This document shows, piece after piece, positions 34,378 through 45,479 of a DNA stretch of 64,000 nucleotides. Location of the stretch: contig NW_026947503.1 in assembly GCF_034190915.1 (NCBI RefSeq), positions 17,392,532-17,456,531 of the forward strand, written 5' to 3'. This stretch comes from Cavia porcellus. Taxonomy: Eukaryota > Chordata > Mammalia > Rodentia > Caviidae. Under the pieces are notes generated by a model. The model did not search any database, had not been told where the DNA came from, and worked only from the letters and a program-made list of their open reading frames with translations. Every line of letters begins with the position of its first letter. The first letter of the stretch is position 1. The position numbers and the translations under genes were made by a program.

Positions 34378-35650
34378 CCACATACTTAGTTACTTTAAGT
34401 AATATGATTTTATTATCTTGCATTATTGAAAATTAGATGTTTGACACAGGTGTCAGGATGCAGTAATAGTAATAATAATTTCACTCACATTGCAGCCCAT
34501 CGTGGAGCTCCCACGGAACTCATTTCCTGGTCTTCTTCAGTTTCTCTTAGAGGCTGCCCCACTTCTTGGTTCATGATTCGTTTTCCATTTGCAGAGACAC
34601 TGCTGTTGCTCTAGAACTGTTCTTCCATAGAGATATCACCTTTTGATTGTGAACTTTGCCTCCCCTTCCACTTTTAGGGAAGTGGTGATTTGTTATTGTC
34701 AGGGGTTGCAAGGAGAACAATTACATACAGGACACAGAATTTATAGTATTATTTTATGATGGTCATCAGTGTTAAATACATAGAAAGTGCAGAATATCCA
34801 TCTACAACACTAAAGATCTAAAAAAGTCAGCCGAGGGCCTGAATCCCATAGCAATGTCCTGCATAAGTCCAGCTAAAGACATAGAGGCTGTGACAAGTCC
34901 CCCAATTAGTCCAACTGGATGTCTAGAGCCCACAACAATGACTCATGCAAGTCTGTTTTATGGATCTGTGCTTGGAAGGTCCAAATGTCAGTGGTGGAAG
35001 CTAAAATGTCTATGCCATCAGGTTGAAGGATCTGTGCTAGTAGTTTGAGGGTTCTGCAGTGGCGCCAAGAAGCAATGTTCAAAATAAGGCCCAGGGCTCC
35101 CCTGAAAAGTACCACATCCATCCTCAGCAACAATAAGGTCCCAAGCTCTTCCAGCAATAAGTATAGTCCAGTACATGTCAGGAAGTCAGCATGACAAACC
35201 TCTTGGTGATTAAGCAGTACATATCTTCCCCTCTGGAGCGAGGAAGTGATGCTCAAAGTAATGAGCAGACCTCCTCAAAAGTGAACCACAGCCATTCTCA
35301 GTGACAAGGTCCTGAGCTCCTCAGATGAGAATGGCCGAATTCATAACAAGGAAGCTAGTCATGATAAGCTCCTCCAGGGGAACCAATGGCTCCAAACAAC
35401 ACTTAGGAGAACCCACAAACCACAGTATTCTTTTCCAAGTCTCCTTTTATGCTGGTAATTTTCATCGGGTGGACCATCTATACTCAGCTCCATGCTGATC
35501 TAATTAAGTTAACCACCAGTTTTTAATCCGTAACATGATTATACTGAGCCAACTGCTTATTCCAGGCTAACTTCTACACCTGAAAATCAACTGACTGGCA
35601 ACCTTAGTTCCCTCTTCTTAGATTTTTAAGTCTCCTTTGTCATATAAGAT
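34378..35650 (-). mobile_element. Ancient MLT-like LTR, split by a younger solo LTR
   Basis: The left part (34378-34690) reads 'ttagttactttaagtaatat', 'cagcccatcgtggagctccc', 'ttagaggctgccccacttct'. The right part (from 35541) has 'caactgactggcaaccttag'. Together they follow the antisense order of an ancient MaLR/MLT-like mammalian LTR. The 845-bp LTR at 34691-35535 interrupts it. The family name is uncertain. Confidence 0.5.
34691..35535 (-). mobile_element. Solo LTR, ERVL-like, copy B of an inverted pair
   Basis: This is an 845-bp element, the reverse complement relative of 13561-14415 across its whole length. On the minus strand it starts TGTTACGGATTAAAAACTGG and ends CCCCTGACAATAACA. A perfect 5-bp target duplication TGATT flanks it (34686-34690 and 35536-35540), which supports ERVL-type integration. 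It keeps the same internal duplication of about 170 bp and part of the same open frame (34906-35256). That frame is cut upstream by a CAA-to-TGA change relative to copy A and ends earlier. Confidence 0.88.
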
Positions 35651-35978
35651 CGCAGCTTCACAGATTCCAGAGTTCAAATGTAAATAACTCTGGGGCTATT
35701 TATCTGCCTACAAAAAATAAATACTTCCAGTGACCAGCAGAAAAATCTAATACTACAGAGAATAAATAATGACCCAATTTAATCTCTTGATTTGGTCAGG
35801 AATAAAACCCAAATTAAGCAAATTACGTGAGAGGACATGGTTTTTGCTTTTCCTTGCAACACTGACCACAAGAAACCAAAGTAAACGTTTTTTTTTTTAA
35901 TTGCCAGAGAAACTGTCCATTACATACTCGTCACATACTGGATTAAATTCAAGAAAAAGAGATACTTCTGGTGTTCTT
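35651..35978. other. Unassigned sequence
   Basis: A spacer of about 330 bp between the ancient LTR and the A-run. Nothing recognised. Confidence 0.4.
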
Positions 35979-36016
35979 AAAAAAAAAAAAAAATCAAAAA
36001 AAAAAAAAAAAAAAAA
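35979..36016. repeat. A-rich run
   Basis: About 15 A's, TC, then about 21 A's. It may be the tail of a plus-strand retrocopy that I cannot identify upstream. Confidence 0.85.
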
Positions 36017-36029
36017 CCTCTTTGGCCAT

Positions 36030-36917
36030 TCATGGACTGTGGGGGAAGAGAACAAAAAGTCACCAAGAAACAAGCCCTCCCTTTGAATCAGCACCATGCA
36101 CAGGCTTCCAGGGGTACAGCCAGTCTTTTCCCATGAGTCAGCACCATTTGTATGCTGTGTGGGAAAAGAATAAAAGTCACCAAGAAACAAACCCTTCCTG
36201 CAAATCAGTGCCATGCCCAGGCCTCTGGGTAGAGAGCCAGATGCCAGCCTCTTCCAGCATGCAGGCTGGGAAACAAGAAGAGCCAACCCAGGCTCTCCCA
36301 CCTGTAAGTGACTAGCTGATCCAGAGAAACACAGGGTGGGATGATAGTTATTGAGGCAAAATACAATTTAATGCTTGTAATGTTTAGTGTTTCACTGATT
36401 TTTCAGGTCTAAACCTAGTAAGAACATAACAATAAGGAATGTAGCATCTTTGGGGGATCTCCTTCTGAAGGTAGTACCTTTGTTAATTCCCTGTTACCTT
36501 GTTTTGAAGACCGGTGTAATTTTCATTGTTTTGTTGGATTGGTTTTTATTCTGTTCTGTTCTGTTTGATTTTATTACATCCAGTGGCATGCACAGCTATT
36601 TCAAACATGATGGGATATATTATGGTAGCCATTTTGGATTTACTGTTTCATTGTTTTGAAATCCTTTATTGTAATCATTGTTTTGCTTTCATTGGTTAGA
36701 TTGTATTCTGTTTTGTTTGACTTTTTTACTATGTCAGAAGACATCTGCCACTATTTTGAGGATGACAGAAGCATTATGGTAACCATTGTTGATTTTGTAT
36801 TGTTTTTTAGACCTGTGTCACTTACACTGCTTGTTTTGGATTGGCTTTATATTGTTTTATTTTGCTTGGTTTTATTCTCTTTAAAACAAAATTTTTAAAG
36901 AAGAAAGAAAAGAAAAA
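36030..36917 (+). mobile_element. L1 3' end with internal tandem repeats
   Basis: Shared blocks tie this to the L1 3' untranslated region at 11791-12981 (minus): 'gttaccttgttttgaagacc', 'cattatggtaaccattgttg' and 'ttttattctctttaaaacaa', followed by an A-rich tail. The GC-richer left part (36040-36230) has a roughly 118-bp direct repeat, and the T-rich right part (36490-36890) has about three diverged copies of a unit of roughly 160 bp. Open frames at 36450-36898 reflect these repeats. The left limit is uncertain. Confidence 0.65.
36040..36235. repeat. 118-bp direct repeat (two copies)
   Basis: Copy one carries 'agtcaccaagaaacaagccc' (near 36057) and copy two 'agtcaccaagaaacaaaccc' (near 36175). 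Both continue into '...atcag[c/t][a/g]ccatgc[a/c]caggc'. The period is about 118 bp. Confidence 0.8.
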
Positions 36918-36919
36918 CT

Positions 36920-37020
36920 GTCTAGGTAAAATGGTACTTATTTATAATACCAGCTACTCAAGAGGCTGAAGCAGGATGATCATTACTTTGTGGTCAGCCT
37001 AGATGACCCTCCATCAACAT
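36920..37020 (+). mobile_element. 7SL-derived SINE (B1/Alu-like) fragment
   Basis: 'ataccagctactcaagaggc' and 'tgaagcaggatgatcattac' then 'gtggtcagcctagatgac' match the left domain of 7SL RNA-derived SINEs. It is diverged and lacks a clear A tail. It follows directly on the A-rich end of the L1 copy, a common landing place for SINEs. Confidence 0.7.
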
Positions 37021-38164
37021 TTTAACAGTAATAAATAATTATATAGTCTAGGGTTATACTTACCTTCAATCACCAATATCTCCGAAAAAAAAATCAGTTT
37101 ATTTCTGATCTTTTTGATCCATTGAAATTCAAATACCCTCTAGATTTCTGTCATGTTTTAGCTAAGTATTTCATATGTACTATAAATAATTTTCAGATAT
37201 TGGATTATGCCTTACTATATAATAAAATCAAAGTTGCTGAGCTAGGTATCAATAGGTATTTGTCTTGCTGATTTATTAATCTTATTGCTAGCTTTTAAAA
37301 TTCATCCCCATTTGGTAAACAAGTGGAAAAAATGTAGATAAACAAAATAAAGGCAAAGTGGGTCATTTTAAAATAAAAGCTATAGTGATATTATAATAAA
37401 ATAAGCAAGGCCAGATGTATTTCTTTGCCCCAGTTTTACTGATGAATTTCCCAGTGGTGCCATCACTGTGCAGGACCTCAGGGCTTCAGTATTTACCCTC
37501 TTGCCCTTCTCATCGTACTCACTTTGCTTGGTAAACCTTTTGTGTTTATCTGACTCCAAAATATGCAATGATTTTATTTCCATAATTGGTAATAAACTCT
37601 AGCTCTTGTTTAAATTGTTTTAAATATAACACTGCATAAAACTCATCTACGTTACTACAAACACTTTTGAGGTGTTTATGACCTTCTTGAATGTCACAAC
37701 ATCATTTTGAGAAATAAGCTGGTTTCATTTGTTCTTTTGCACTTACAGGAAATTTCTGTGATCATACACAAAAAGTGGGATAGGGCGTTGGGTAGGTTTT
37801 GGATATTCAAGGTGTGATCTGAGATCTTTCTTCCACCAAGTAGGGGTTACTTTGGAGCTATGATCTTGCCAGCAGTACATAGAGGTTCCTATGACATAAA
37901 ATCTAGTTTATATTTGATCTGTGTAGGTTCAATAGGCATTAGAATCCTATTCAGATACGGCAAGAATAATAAGTACTTCCTTACCTTTGAATCATTTTGT
38001 TGCTTCCTTGTGACAAGAGGCTCACAACTTTCTTGTAAACACAATTAAAGGGCACAAGTAGAAACAAGAAGTTATTATCTCCTCTACTGAATCCCTACAG
38101 CCCTCCCTCCACCTACCTTCTAAACCGATGTATTCAAGCTGTTGGAAGAAATGTTGACTCCATT
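37021..38164. other. Unassigned sequence
   Basis: No recognised gene or repeat. Confidence 0.4.
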
Positions 38165-38180
38165 AACACACGCATGCGCA

Positions 38181-38213
<33 letters not shown>
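38165..38213. repeat. Alternating purine-pyrimidine (CA/CG)n tract
   Basis: About 49 bp of strictly alternating purine and pyrimidine: 'acacacgcatgcgcacgcgc', then CA repeats. The CG-containing left end favours Z-DNA. Confidence 0.93.
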
Positions 38214-38215
<2 letters not shown>

Positions 38216-38699
38216 GATTAGCTACTGTGATCAGCTCCCACCTACTGATGCACACACAGCAGAGTGTAAGCTGCAGCACAGCCAGCAAAATGACATTTCC
38301 TCGGCTTTTTCATACACAAGTATGAAGAGAGGAGAAAATTGCTTTCCAAGACCTTTATAGCTCAGTAATGTACATCCTATTTTAGCTTAGAAACTGTGAA
38401 ACAGATCAGGTTTGTGAGATCATAAGATTAATCAGCCTTAAATATGTCATAAATATTTTGAGTTAGCTTCTCACGCTCACATTAATCATGAAGTGAGAAT
38501 ATTACCATTTTAAGTATGCACATAGTGCTAAACCGCATTGTTTCCTATGTGTGAGTATCATACCAAAGTGTTTCACGGAAAAATGCACTTCTGCAAAACA
38601 AGCCAATCTTAGAATTACCAGAATAGAAGAACTCTTCTAAAGATAGCAGTTCCAGTACTCCTAAGAGAATGAGTTATCATTTTTTAACAACTCATAGTT

Positions 38700-38880
38700 T
38701 ATAATTTTTTGAATATTTGCAAAGCTTTTTTTATTATATGATGTCTCTGTGAGTCTTGACAATTCCCTTGCGATAGAAGCTATTATTACCTCAATTTTAA
38801 GTGACTTGCACAATGTCAATGTACTAATACAAGATGGACTTGAGACTTAAACATTAACCAGTGTCTTTTAATTTAAAGAC
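38700..38880 (-). mobile_element. MIR SINE, antisense
   Basis: The antisense MIR order is seen: 'tgcaaagctttttttattat', 'gagtcttgacaattcccttg', 'gctattattacctcaatttt', 'aagtgacttgcacaatgtca' and 'gatggacttgagacttaaac'. It is old and diverged but collinear. Confidence 0.65.
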
Positions 38881-39219
38881 AATTAACATTTTTTGTTCAC
38901 CACCAAATTTTTAAAAAACCCACTCAGTTTTGTAACATTTAAGTCTGTACCTAACTTGTACTCCTTTTAATAACAGATAGCTTAAGGAACCATTTAATTT
39001 TTTCTCTTTGGATATTAAATCTCAAATACTCTAGATAATTTATTTTATGCTTTTGTAATTTTTTCTGCATTATTTTATGGTTAAAACAATTCAAATTTAT
39101 TGCCTCATAGTTTTTATCAGCTGAAAGTCTGGTGAGCTCTGTTAGGGCTCTGTTTAGAGCATTATAGGCCAAATGTCAGTGTGTCCATTATGGAATTTTT
39201 GGCTAGGTTCTGGAAGAGC
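38881..39219. other. Unassigned sequence
   Basis: Nothing recognised in about 340 bp. Confidence 0.4.
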
Positions 39220-39560
39220 ATTCATTGCCCTATCCAATGAAGTTGTTGGCAGAACCCAGTTCTCAGGGACTTGGACCTGTTGTCTTGCTGGATGGATGTC
39301 AGCTGAGCGCTGGCCTCAGCTTCTACTGTCCAGCCATCAGGTGGCCACACTCTAACTTTAAAAGCAGCCACACAGCATCCCTGTCTTCCTTCTCTGCACA
39401 CATCTCCCCTGATTCCAAATTCCTGTTTTGCTTTTCCATATTTGAGAATGAAAAATAATCCAGATGATCTAATAAAACATCCCTATTTCTAAGGTTAGGT
39501 GATTAACAACCTTAATCCCATCTGAAAAGTCTCTTTCACCATATAACACCTGTTGTACTC
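39220..39560 (-). mobile_element. Ancient MLT-like LTR fragment
   Basis: 'ggttaggtgattaacaacct' and 'taatcccatctgaaaagtct' near 39493-39532 match the end of the same ancient antisense repeat seen at 34378-35650. The part upstream ('ctgtccagccatcaggtggc') is looser. The family is unnamed here. Confidence 0.45.
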
Positions 39561-39640
39561 TAAGAAAATAGCTTCGTTATATGTGTATTATAGCAAACCT
39601 GCAAACATGGCTTACTAAATGTGTTTTTTTATCCTTTTTC

Positions 39641-39733
39641 CCTAACTGATATGTTAAGTGACCTAATTGATATGTTGAGCAATACTCTCCTCTGTAAAGA
39701 ATTGCAAGAATCTCACCTAATTGATATGTTAAC
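39641..39733. repeat. Three copies of an 18-20 bp motif
   Basis: The motif 'cctaa[c/t]tgatatgtta' occurs at 39641, 39662 and 39716. Two copies are adjacent and the third lies about 54 bp on, just upstream of the ERV1-like LTR. The copies differ at one to three bases. Confidence 0.8.
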
Positions 39734-39797
39734 GATTGTGGCCCTCTACAAACTACAGAAGTTGTGCTAAAACAAGCTAACAAGGGTTGTTAATCAC

Positions 39798-40629
39798 TGT
39801 TAGGTGCCTCTATTCTCCGCTAAAGAGCTAAAGAAAACTAGGATGGCCCACTAATTTACACTTGTTTAAAGTAACCTGCTTGTGTGCAGAGAGATTTGCA
39901 TATGAGTTTAACCCTTTACCTGACCTTGACACATGACCGCCATTTTCTGTTCTGTATGGTGCCTTATTGCCTCCCTCTCCCCTCACCTATCTATCTAGAC
40001 CATAAAGAATTTGGGTTTCTGGTGACCTCTTCCCGACCCGGTGATGATCTGTCATAAAATGAGCCTGCCCCAAATTTTAAGAACTGCTTAGCTTCAAAGA
40101 AATTACTGGGAAATACTATGGCCCAAACCCCAATCAGTGCTTTCCTTTTGTTCTGTATGCATCAAATGAGTTAGATATCAGATCTTTGTAAAACTTAAGT
40201 TTCAGCTTCTTGTAACTCTTGACCCCTTCGCACCCACTAGCGAAAACGAGCTGTCCTGGGATAATTAACTGTCCACTTTCTTCCCCAAATATTGCTGCAG
40301 ATGTGCCACTCCGAGATAATGTCAGTCTGTAGTATGGGAGTAATTTGAGAAAAACAAGGAACTCCCGAGATTGTCAGAGCTAAGTGGACAGCTATACAGT
40401 TTCCAGACTCAAGTCAACAAGTTTGATGGCTCTGCAGTTTTCTTTGTTTCTCCCCCCCCCCCTGCCTTTTCCTCCAGCCTCTTTTTAAAGTCCTCCCTTC
40501 AGTCTCTAGGACACAGTCTCCAAATTGGCTCCCGGAGACTCGTTGCCAGGCCTGGAAATAAAGCCTTTGCTACCTAAATTTTCAGACTCTTGCTTCCTTG
40601 GATTTTATACTGGGGCCTGAATTATAACA
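39798..40629 (+). mobile_element. LTR-like element, ERV1-like
   Basis: It runs from about TGTTAGGTGCCTCTATTCTC to GGGGCCTGAATTATAACA. The right half has the typical class I arrangement: a C-rich tract (40452-40462), 'cggagactcgttgccaggcc', the signal 'ggaaataaagcctttgctac', then a U5-like tail. The left limit is uncertain (an alternative start is 39788, or further left to include the triple motif). Flanks TCAC and ACAC match at three of four bases. Confidence 0.6.
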
Positions 40630-41344
40630 ACACCCATGGCAATAACACCAAAATCCTATTTACTGCACTGGTTATGAGTTAGACAATCCTCTGTGCACTA
40701 GAAATTAGGTAGTCTACAAAGGAAAGACTTTGTCCTAATTGGAAAAGGATGAGGAAAAGTGCTTAGGGTGGAATTCTATATAAGGAAAAAAAATTTCAAA
40801 ATGGAGGATAAAGAGGATGATGAACATAGAATAATTTTGATCAGATGGTCAGAAAAAGGCTTGTGACTCATGAGTGATTCACACAAAGCAAGGGTGTTTA
40901 TGTGTGGGTGGAGAGCAGTGGAGGAAACAATAAAGATAGGATCCTGGAGTGAGGCATTCTGCAGATATTTAAGGAAAAGCAAGGTCATTGTAGCAGCACA
41001 GAATGAAGGTCAGAGAGAGGCAGGGTGGGCAGAGAGAACACAGAATCAAAAGGTCATCATGCAGTGGTTTTGTCAGACATTTTGTTTCATACCCAGTAAG
41101 ATAGGAAAACATCGACAAGTCTAAAATAAATTATTGGCATGTTATAACACATGTTTAATGAAATCAACATGTGAAATGAGTTGCAGCCAGGAAATTTAAA
41201 GGACACACCTCTAGGACTGAAGTCTCCTGCAGCCAAGCTAAAACCTATCTTGTAGAACAGAGATCAACTGATCTACACTGTATATCTTACTGGTTGTTAG
41301 CTTCATTGTTTTTCTCTTTGCCTTAGAAGTATTTTAAAGTTATA
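40630..41344. other. Unassigned sequence
   Basis: No recognised gene or repeat. An 84-codon plus-strand frame at 40870-41124 has no known motif. Confidence 0.4.
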
Positions 41345-41600
41345 ATTACTAATGCATATCAATCAAATTAATGATTTTCACACTGACATTTCCATATACC
41401 GTGTGTCACACTTGGATCTTTTCGTTTCTCCCTACTACCTTGTCTCTCTCCTCCCCTCTGCTCTCCCTCCACTCCAGGTGTTCTTGTTTCATTTATTTTT
41501 GTGTTACCATGAGGCTTAATGTTCATTTGACAGTGAAGTTAATATTATTCTCCCACTCTAAATGGTCTTTCAAGACTAAAACACACGTCAATCATTTTTA
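41345..41600 (-). mobile_element. Possible L1 tail fragment, antisense
   Basis: 'cacactgacatttccatata', then a pyrimidine-rich run (41430-41480) and 'catttatttttgtgttacca' resemble the antisense L1 tails elsewhere in the window. It is diverged. Confidence 0.4.
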
Positions 41601-43597
41601 TTGTTAGGGAAAGATTCTTAAATTTTCCAGGCACAAAGACATTATGTAAACTTTATACAAAGCTGGATTAATTTGTCCAAGACAAGCATACCCCTCAAAC
41701 TCTGCAGCAAAAATCAATGAACTGCCAAGACTGCTGTCATATCTAACCATAAATTGTTAGCAGCCAAGTCACTGTCCTGGAAATTTTATCCAGCTTTACC
41801 TAGTACCCTTTTCATGTAGCCCAATTATGTGTATGACTTCATCTCCACATGCTCCCCACACAGCACCATTTTGTCCTTAATTATGTGAACAAGCACAGCA
41901 GTGTGATTTGAAGATGACCTTGTTTAGATGCTGTCACTGTGAATGTATCTTCACTGGACATTCGCTTCCTTGATTTTCCAGGAGATTAAGAATTGAGTCA
42001 TTTGCTGAAAAGCACTTCAGACTGTTGATTTGGAATTTCAATATTTGATTGGAGGTGGAGTGCTTGCAGGCTGTTGAGGGTAGTGTCTCTGGAATGAAGC
42101 TGGTTCCTGAGAAAGGTCCATTATGAGGAGTTGCCTGTGGCATTCCTCAGTGTTTTTACTGGAGACTGACAGCTCTTACTGATGTGACCTGCACACTGGT
42201 TATCTTCTGTGCCCTGTGTGTTCTCTTCTGTGCATCTGGATGGGGTCATTTATTGCAAGTTTAATTCAAGTCGTTCCAGACTCCCAGCCAACGTTATCTT
42301 CAAAGCACAATGAGCAATGGGTGAGCTTTATGTACCAAGAAAGCACAGAGGGTAAAACGGAAGCTGACAAGCATCAGGAAAGAGGCTGCCAGAAATTAAC
42401 AGCTTAGTATACCATGGCCAAGGCTTAGAAAATAGCCACAGGAAAACCAGAGCTGCCGCAGAATTTAAAAAAAAAATTAAAAAAAAAAAAGAAAGGAAAA
42501 TGAAAGAAAAAGTGAAGAGGGAAAAAAAGGACTAGAAATAATACAAATCTGCATTTTCACATGACAAGAAAATTAATTAGAAAAGAAATTGCAAACCACC
42601 AATCAGATGGTTATGAACAGTGAAGAAACACACAGAAACTTGTGAAAAAGCTGTCTCCAACTTTATAAGCTGTAACACGTAAAAGAAGGGTGTGATGCAA
42701 ATAACTTTTCCTTAATAATGTGTTTTACTTTTTTTTTTTTTTTTTCTCACTTGTCCCACTGACCTGAACTGGACATTTGATAAACTTGAAACATTTTAAA
42801 TAGAGAAAATATTACTCTTTAATGAATTAAATTTGAATGAAAGTAGACAGAACAACCAAAGTGCAATGTGCAGGTAATTTTTTCCCCAGTGGAAAGAAAA
42901 AGTAATGAGAAAACAGATCAGATCTTCCTTACTGATCAATTTTCCATTTCTCTCCTCATTTCCACAGTGCTACCATTTCTTCACTTGTGTAACCCTCAAA
43001 CTCACTGCCTTCTTTATAGCTAATAATAGCATCTGGTTGCTGTTATCTACTTGATCTGCAAACTGCTTCCCTGACAGCAATATTTTTTTCAGGGAAAGTC
43101 CAATACCAGTGACATTTGGAGAAGCAATTGGAAGAATTTCAGCAGAGGAAATTGATATTCCCCGTCCATATCAAGCAATACTCTAGAAGTAAGAAAACTG
43201 TAAGAGATGTGGGGAAAAAAACTGGAGTAGCTGTAAATAGAAAGAAATTAGTGGCTTGTGCTGTTTGTGGTTTATTCACTGACATATATGTAACCTCAGA
43301 GAAACGTTCTGGTTAGTAAATACAACCACTGATACAAGCTTTCCTTTGTAGACAATGTGTATTTGTTTCAACCTTTTATATCTTTATATAGGTATAAAAT
43401 AGGAATGTCCCTGTGATACAGGATTTCTACGTAACCATTATAAATGAACATCACTCTTCAAAAAGCCCACTTTCAGAATTTTAATTCTGGATTTTAGGTG
43501 TTTGAGTGGTTTACTTTTCACTCCTGAGATAAGTTGTAAGCCTCGGAGGAATCTATTTTTGCCTACATATTCTTGGTAAAAATTGAAGCATAATATC
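41601..43597. other. Unassigned sequence
   Basis: About 2 kb without a named repeat or gene, apart from A-rich (42466-42490) and T-rich (42729-42746) runs. An open frame at 43116-43316 encodes a basic, Lys-rich 66-residue peptide with one CxxC-like 'CAVCG' but no recognised domain. Confidence 0.4.
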
Positions 43598-44025
43598 TGT
43601 GCTAGTTTCCTAAGACTGTTATAACAAAATTTCAGTACCTGAATGGCTAAAAAGATCAAAAATGTGTTGTTTTCTCACAGGCCTGTTAGCCTGATGTCCA
43701 AAATCAAGGTACGGTCAGGGCCATGCTCCCTCACAGGCTAAGGGAAGGATCCTTCCTCACACCTTCCAGCATCTGGTAGCTCACCACAACACTCAGAACT
43801 CCTTGGATTTATCCTCTTAATCACAAGGTGATCTTTTTATTCATGTGTCCAAATTTTCTAGCCTTTCTTTTAGAAAGATATCGATCTATGGGTAAGGGCC
43901 CACCTGAATCCAATAGGATCTCATTTTAACTTGATTATGTCTGCAGAGAACCTAACGTCAAATAACATCACATTGACAGGGCATGAATTTGAGGCAAGGT
44001 AGACACCATTCAACCCAGTGCAATG
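43598..44025 (-). mobile_element. MLT1-type ERVL-MaLR LTR, antisense
   Basis: The antisense MLT1 order is clear: 'gctagtttcctaagactgtt', 'ataacaaaatttcagtacct', 'caaaatcaaggtacggtcag', 'ggccatgctccctcacaggc', 'aaggatccttcctcacacct', 'gggcccacctgaatccaata', 'tctgcagagaacctaacgtc' and 'attcaacccagtgcaatg'. It is an old solo LTR shared by many mammals. Confidence 0.75.
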
Positions 44026-44089
44026 TTAAGTCAAGTGGGCACCAGAATCACTAGTCTTTGCTTATAACTTACACACATCCTCTGGTTCA

Positions 44090-44265
44090 CTTTAAAATCG
44101 TCCAATCTATAAATCTACTTAAAAGACCTAATAGGAGGGCTATGTTAATAACTGCTGCATTGTAATCTATTCAGGTTCAGTGTAAATAAAACAAATTGTA
44201 AATCTTTACATTCCACAGTTTGCTGAATCCATGGATCCAGAATCCACGAATAAAAAAGAGCTACA
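44090..44265 (+). mobile_element. Tigger/MER2-like DNA transposon remnant
   Basis: 'tttgctgaatccatggatcc' and 'agaatccacgaat' near 44219-44252 resemble the end of pogo-type Tigger/MER2 elements, preceded by a loose match to their AT-rich interior. It is short and non-coding. Confidence 0.45.
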
Positions 44266-44293
44266 TTACGCTGTTACAGCAGCCCTAGGAAAC
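44266..44293 (+). mobile_element. MaLR LTR 3' end scrap
   Basis: 'gttacagcagccctaggaaa' followed by 'ctaatacag' is the typical 3' end of MaLR/MLT LTRs in plus orientation. Only this scrap is visible, next to the transposon remnant. Confidence 0.4.
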
Positions 44294-45260
44294 TAATACA
44301 GAGCTTACCTACTAATTCCTCAATGGCAAAGCAGGGAGGTGAGGCCCAGGGAGTTTGGGCTGTTTACTGTTCCAATTAATATTGAAAGGGCTAGAATCAG
44401 AATACAAGCTTCATAATTTATAGTTTAATGCTCATTTTCATAATTTTACCCTATATATTAGCCCAAAAGTTTTCATGAAAATTTCAAACATATACCTTCA
44501 TTTCAGGAATGTATTAAAATATAATAATAAATCTGAAAAGCATATAAATTATAAGAAAGAAGATGACATAACCCTAACCCTGGACACTCACATTTATAAC
44601 AGCTGTCATGATATGAAGATCAAATCTTTAAGTTAAACATTCTCATTTAAAACCAATTTACATAAATTATGAGGAGCCATTTCACAGAGAAACAGCTCAA
44701 GGAAAGAAATAGGATAGACTGAAAGGTGTGCAGAACATGCCAGACTCCGTGCTGGGCTAGTGAGATTTTGTATCATCACCCAGGACAAAAAAAAAAAAAA
44801 AAAAAAAAAGTTTGTAAAGCTTTTCTTACCCTGCCTGTGAAGCAGACAAGTTGTATTTCCCCAATAATAGAGAAACAAATCTTGATTAGCCCAAGAAAAT
44901 TTGTTTATTTTATATAAAACTGTTTATAATTATGAAACAGTAATTTACCTGCTGTGTTCTTCCTAACAAGGACTTTAGTGTTTTCTTCTCCTGCTAACAT
45001 TTGGCAGCTGTAGACGATTCCCATGACCTCCTGCTATTTTTGTTTGCTGAAGTTTCCTTGTACATATACCCTACACGCACAGCAACGTTAGATCTACCTG
45101 GTGGTTCTAAGAGATAGTTCCTTATATATCATTGGATGCAGATGTACTTATATTGAAACAGTCTTCCATATCCCTTCAGAATCTAGTTATAATTAAAAAG
45201 ATTTTTGCTTGCAACTTCAAATGTTTAATAGTTTAAAAACTACATTTTATTCTCTCTTTA
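44294..45260. other. Unassigned sequence with an A(24) run
   Basis: No gene is recognised. An uninterrupted A run lies at 44786-44809 and may be a retrocopy tail, but the sequence before it is not a SINE I know. Confidence 0.4.
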
Positions 45261-45479
45261 TGTCCTTTATAGATTGCCATCATTATGACAAAATACCTGA
45301 TAAAAACAGCTAAATGAAGACAGATTTACCTTGCTTCATGGTTTCAGAAGTTTTTGTGATGGGCTGGCTGAATTACTTTCAAGCTTATGCAAAGCCAGAA
45401 ACATCATGGTGAAAGGGCATGGAAACCAACATGAAGATCAGAAATATCTATTTTCAAAATCTTTACTCACATAAGATAG

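Noticed and set aside
35897..36301. 134-codon minus-strand frame with repeated peptides and a poly-Phe run
   Set aside because: It crosses an A-run and the 118-bp direct repeat, so it is a repeat artefact.
36450..36898. Two hydrophobic plus-strand frames that look like membrane proteins
   Set aside because: The hydrophobic residues come from T-rich tandem units of the L1 3' untranslated region.
43116..43316. Small basic protein with a CAVCG motif
   Set aside because: A single CxxC is not a domain, and there is no homologue I recognise or supporting gene context.
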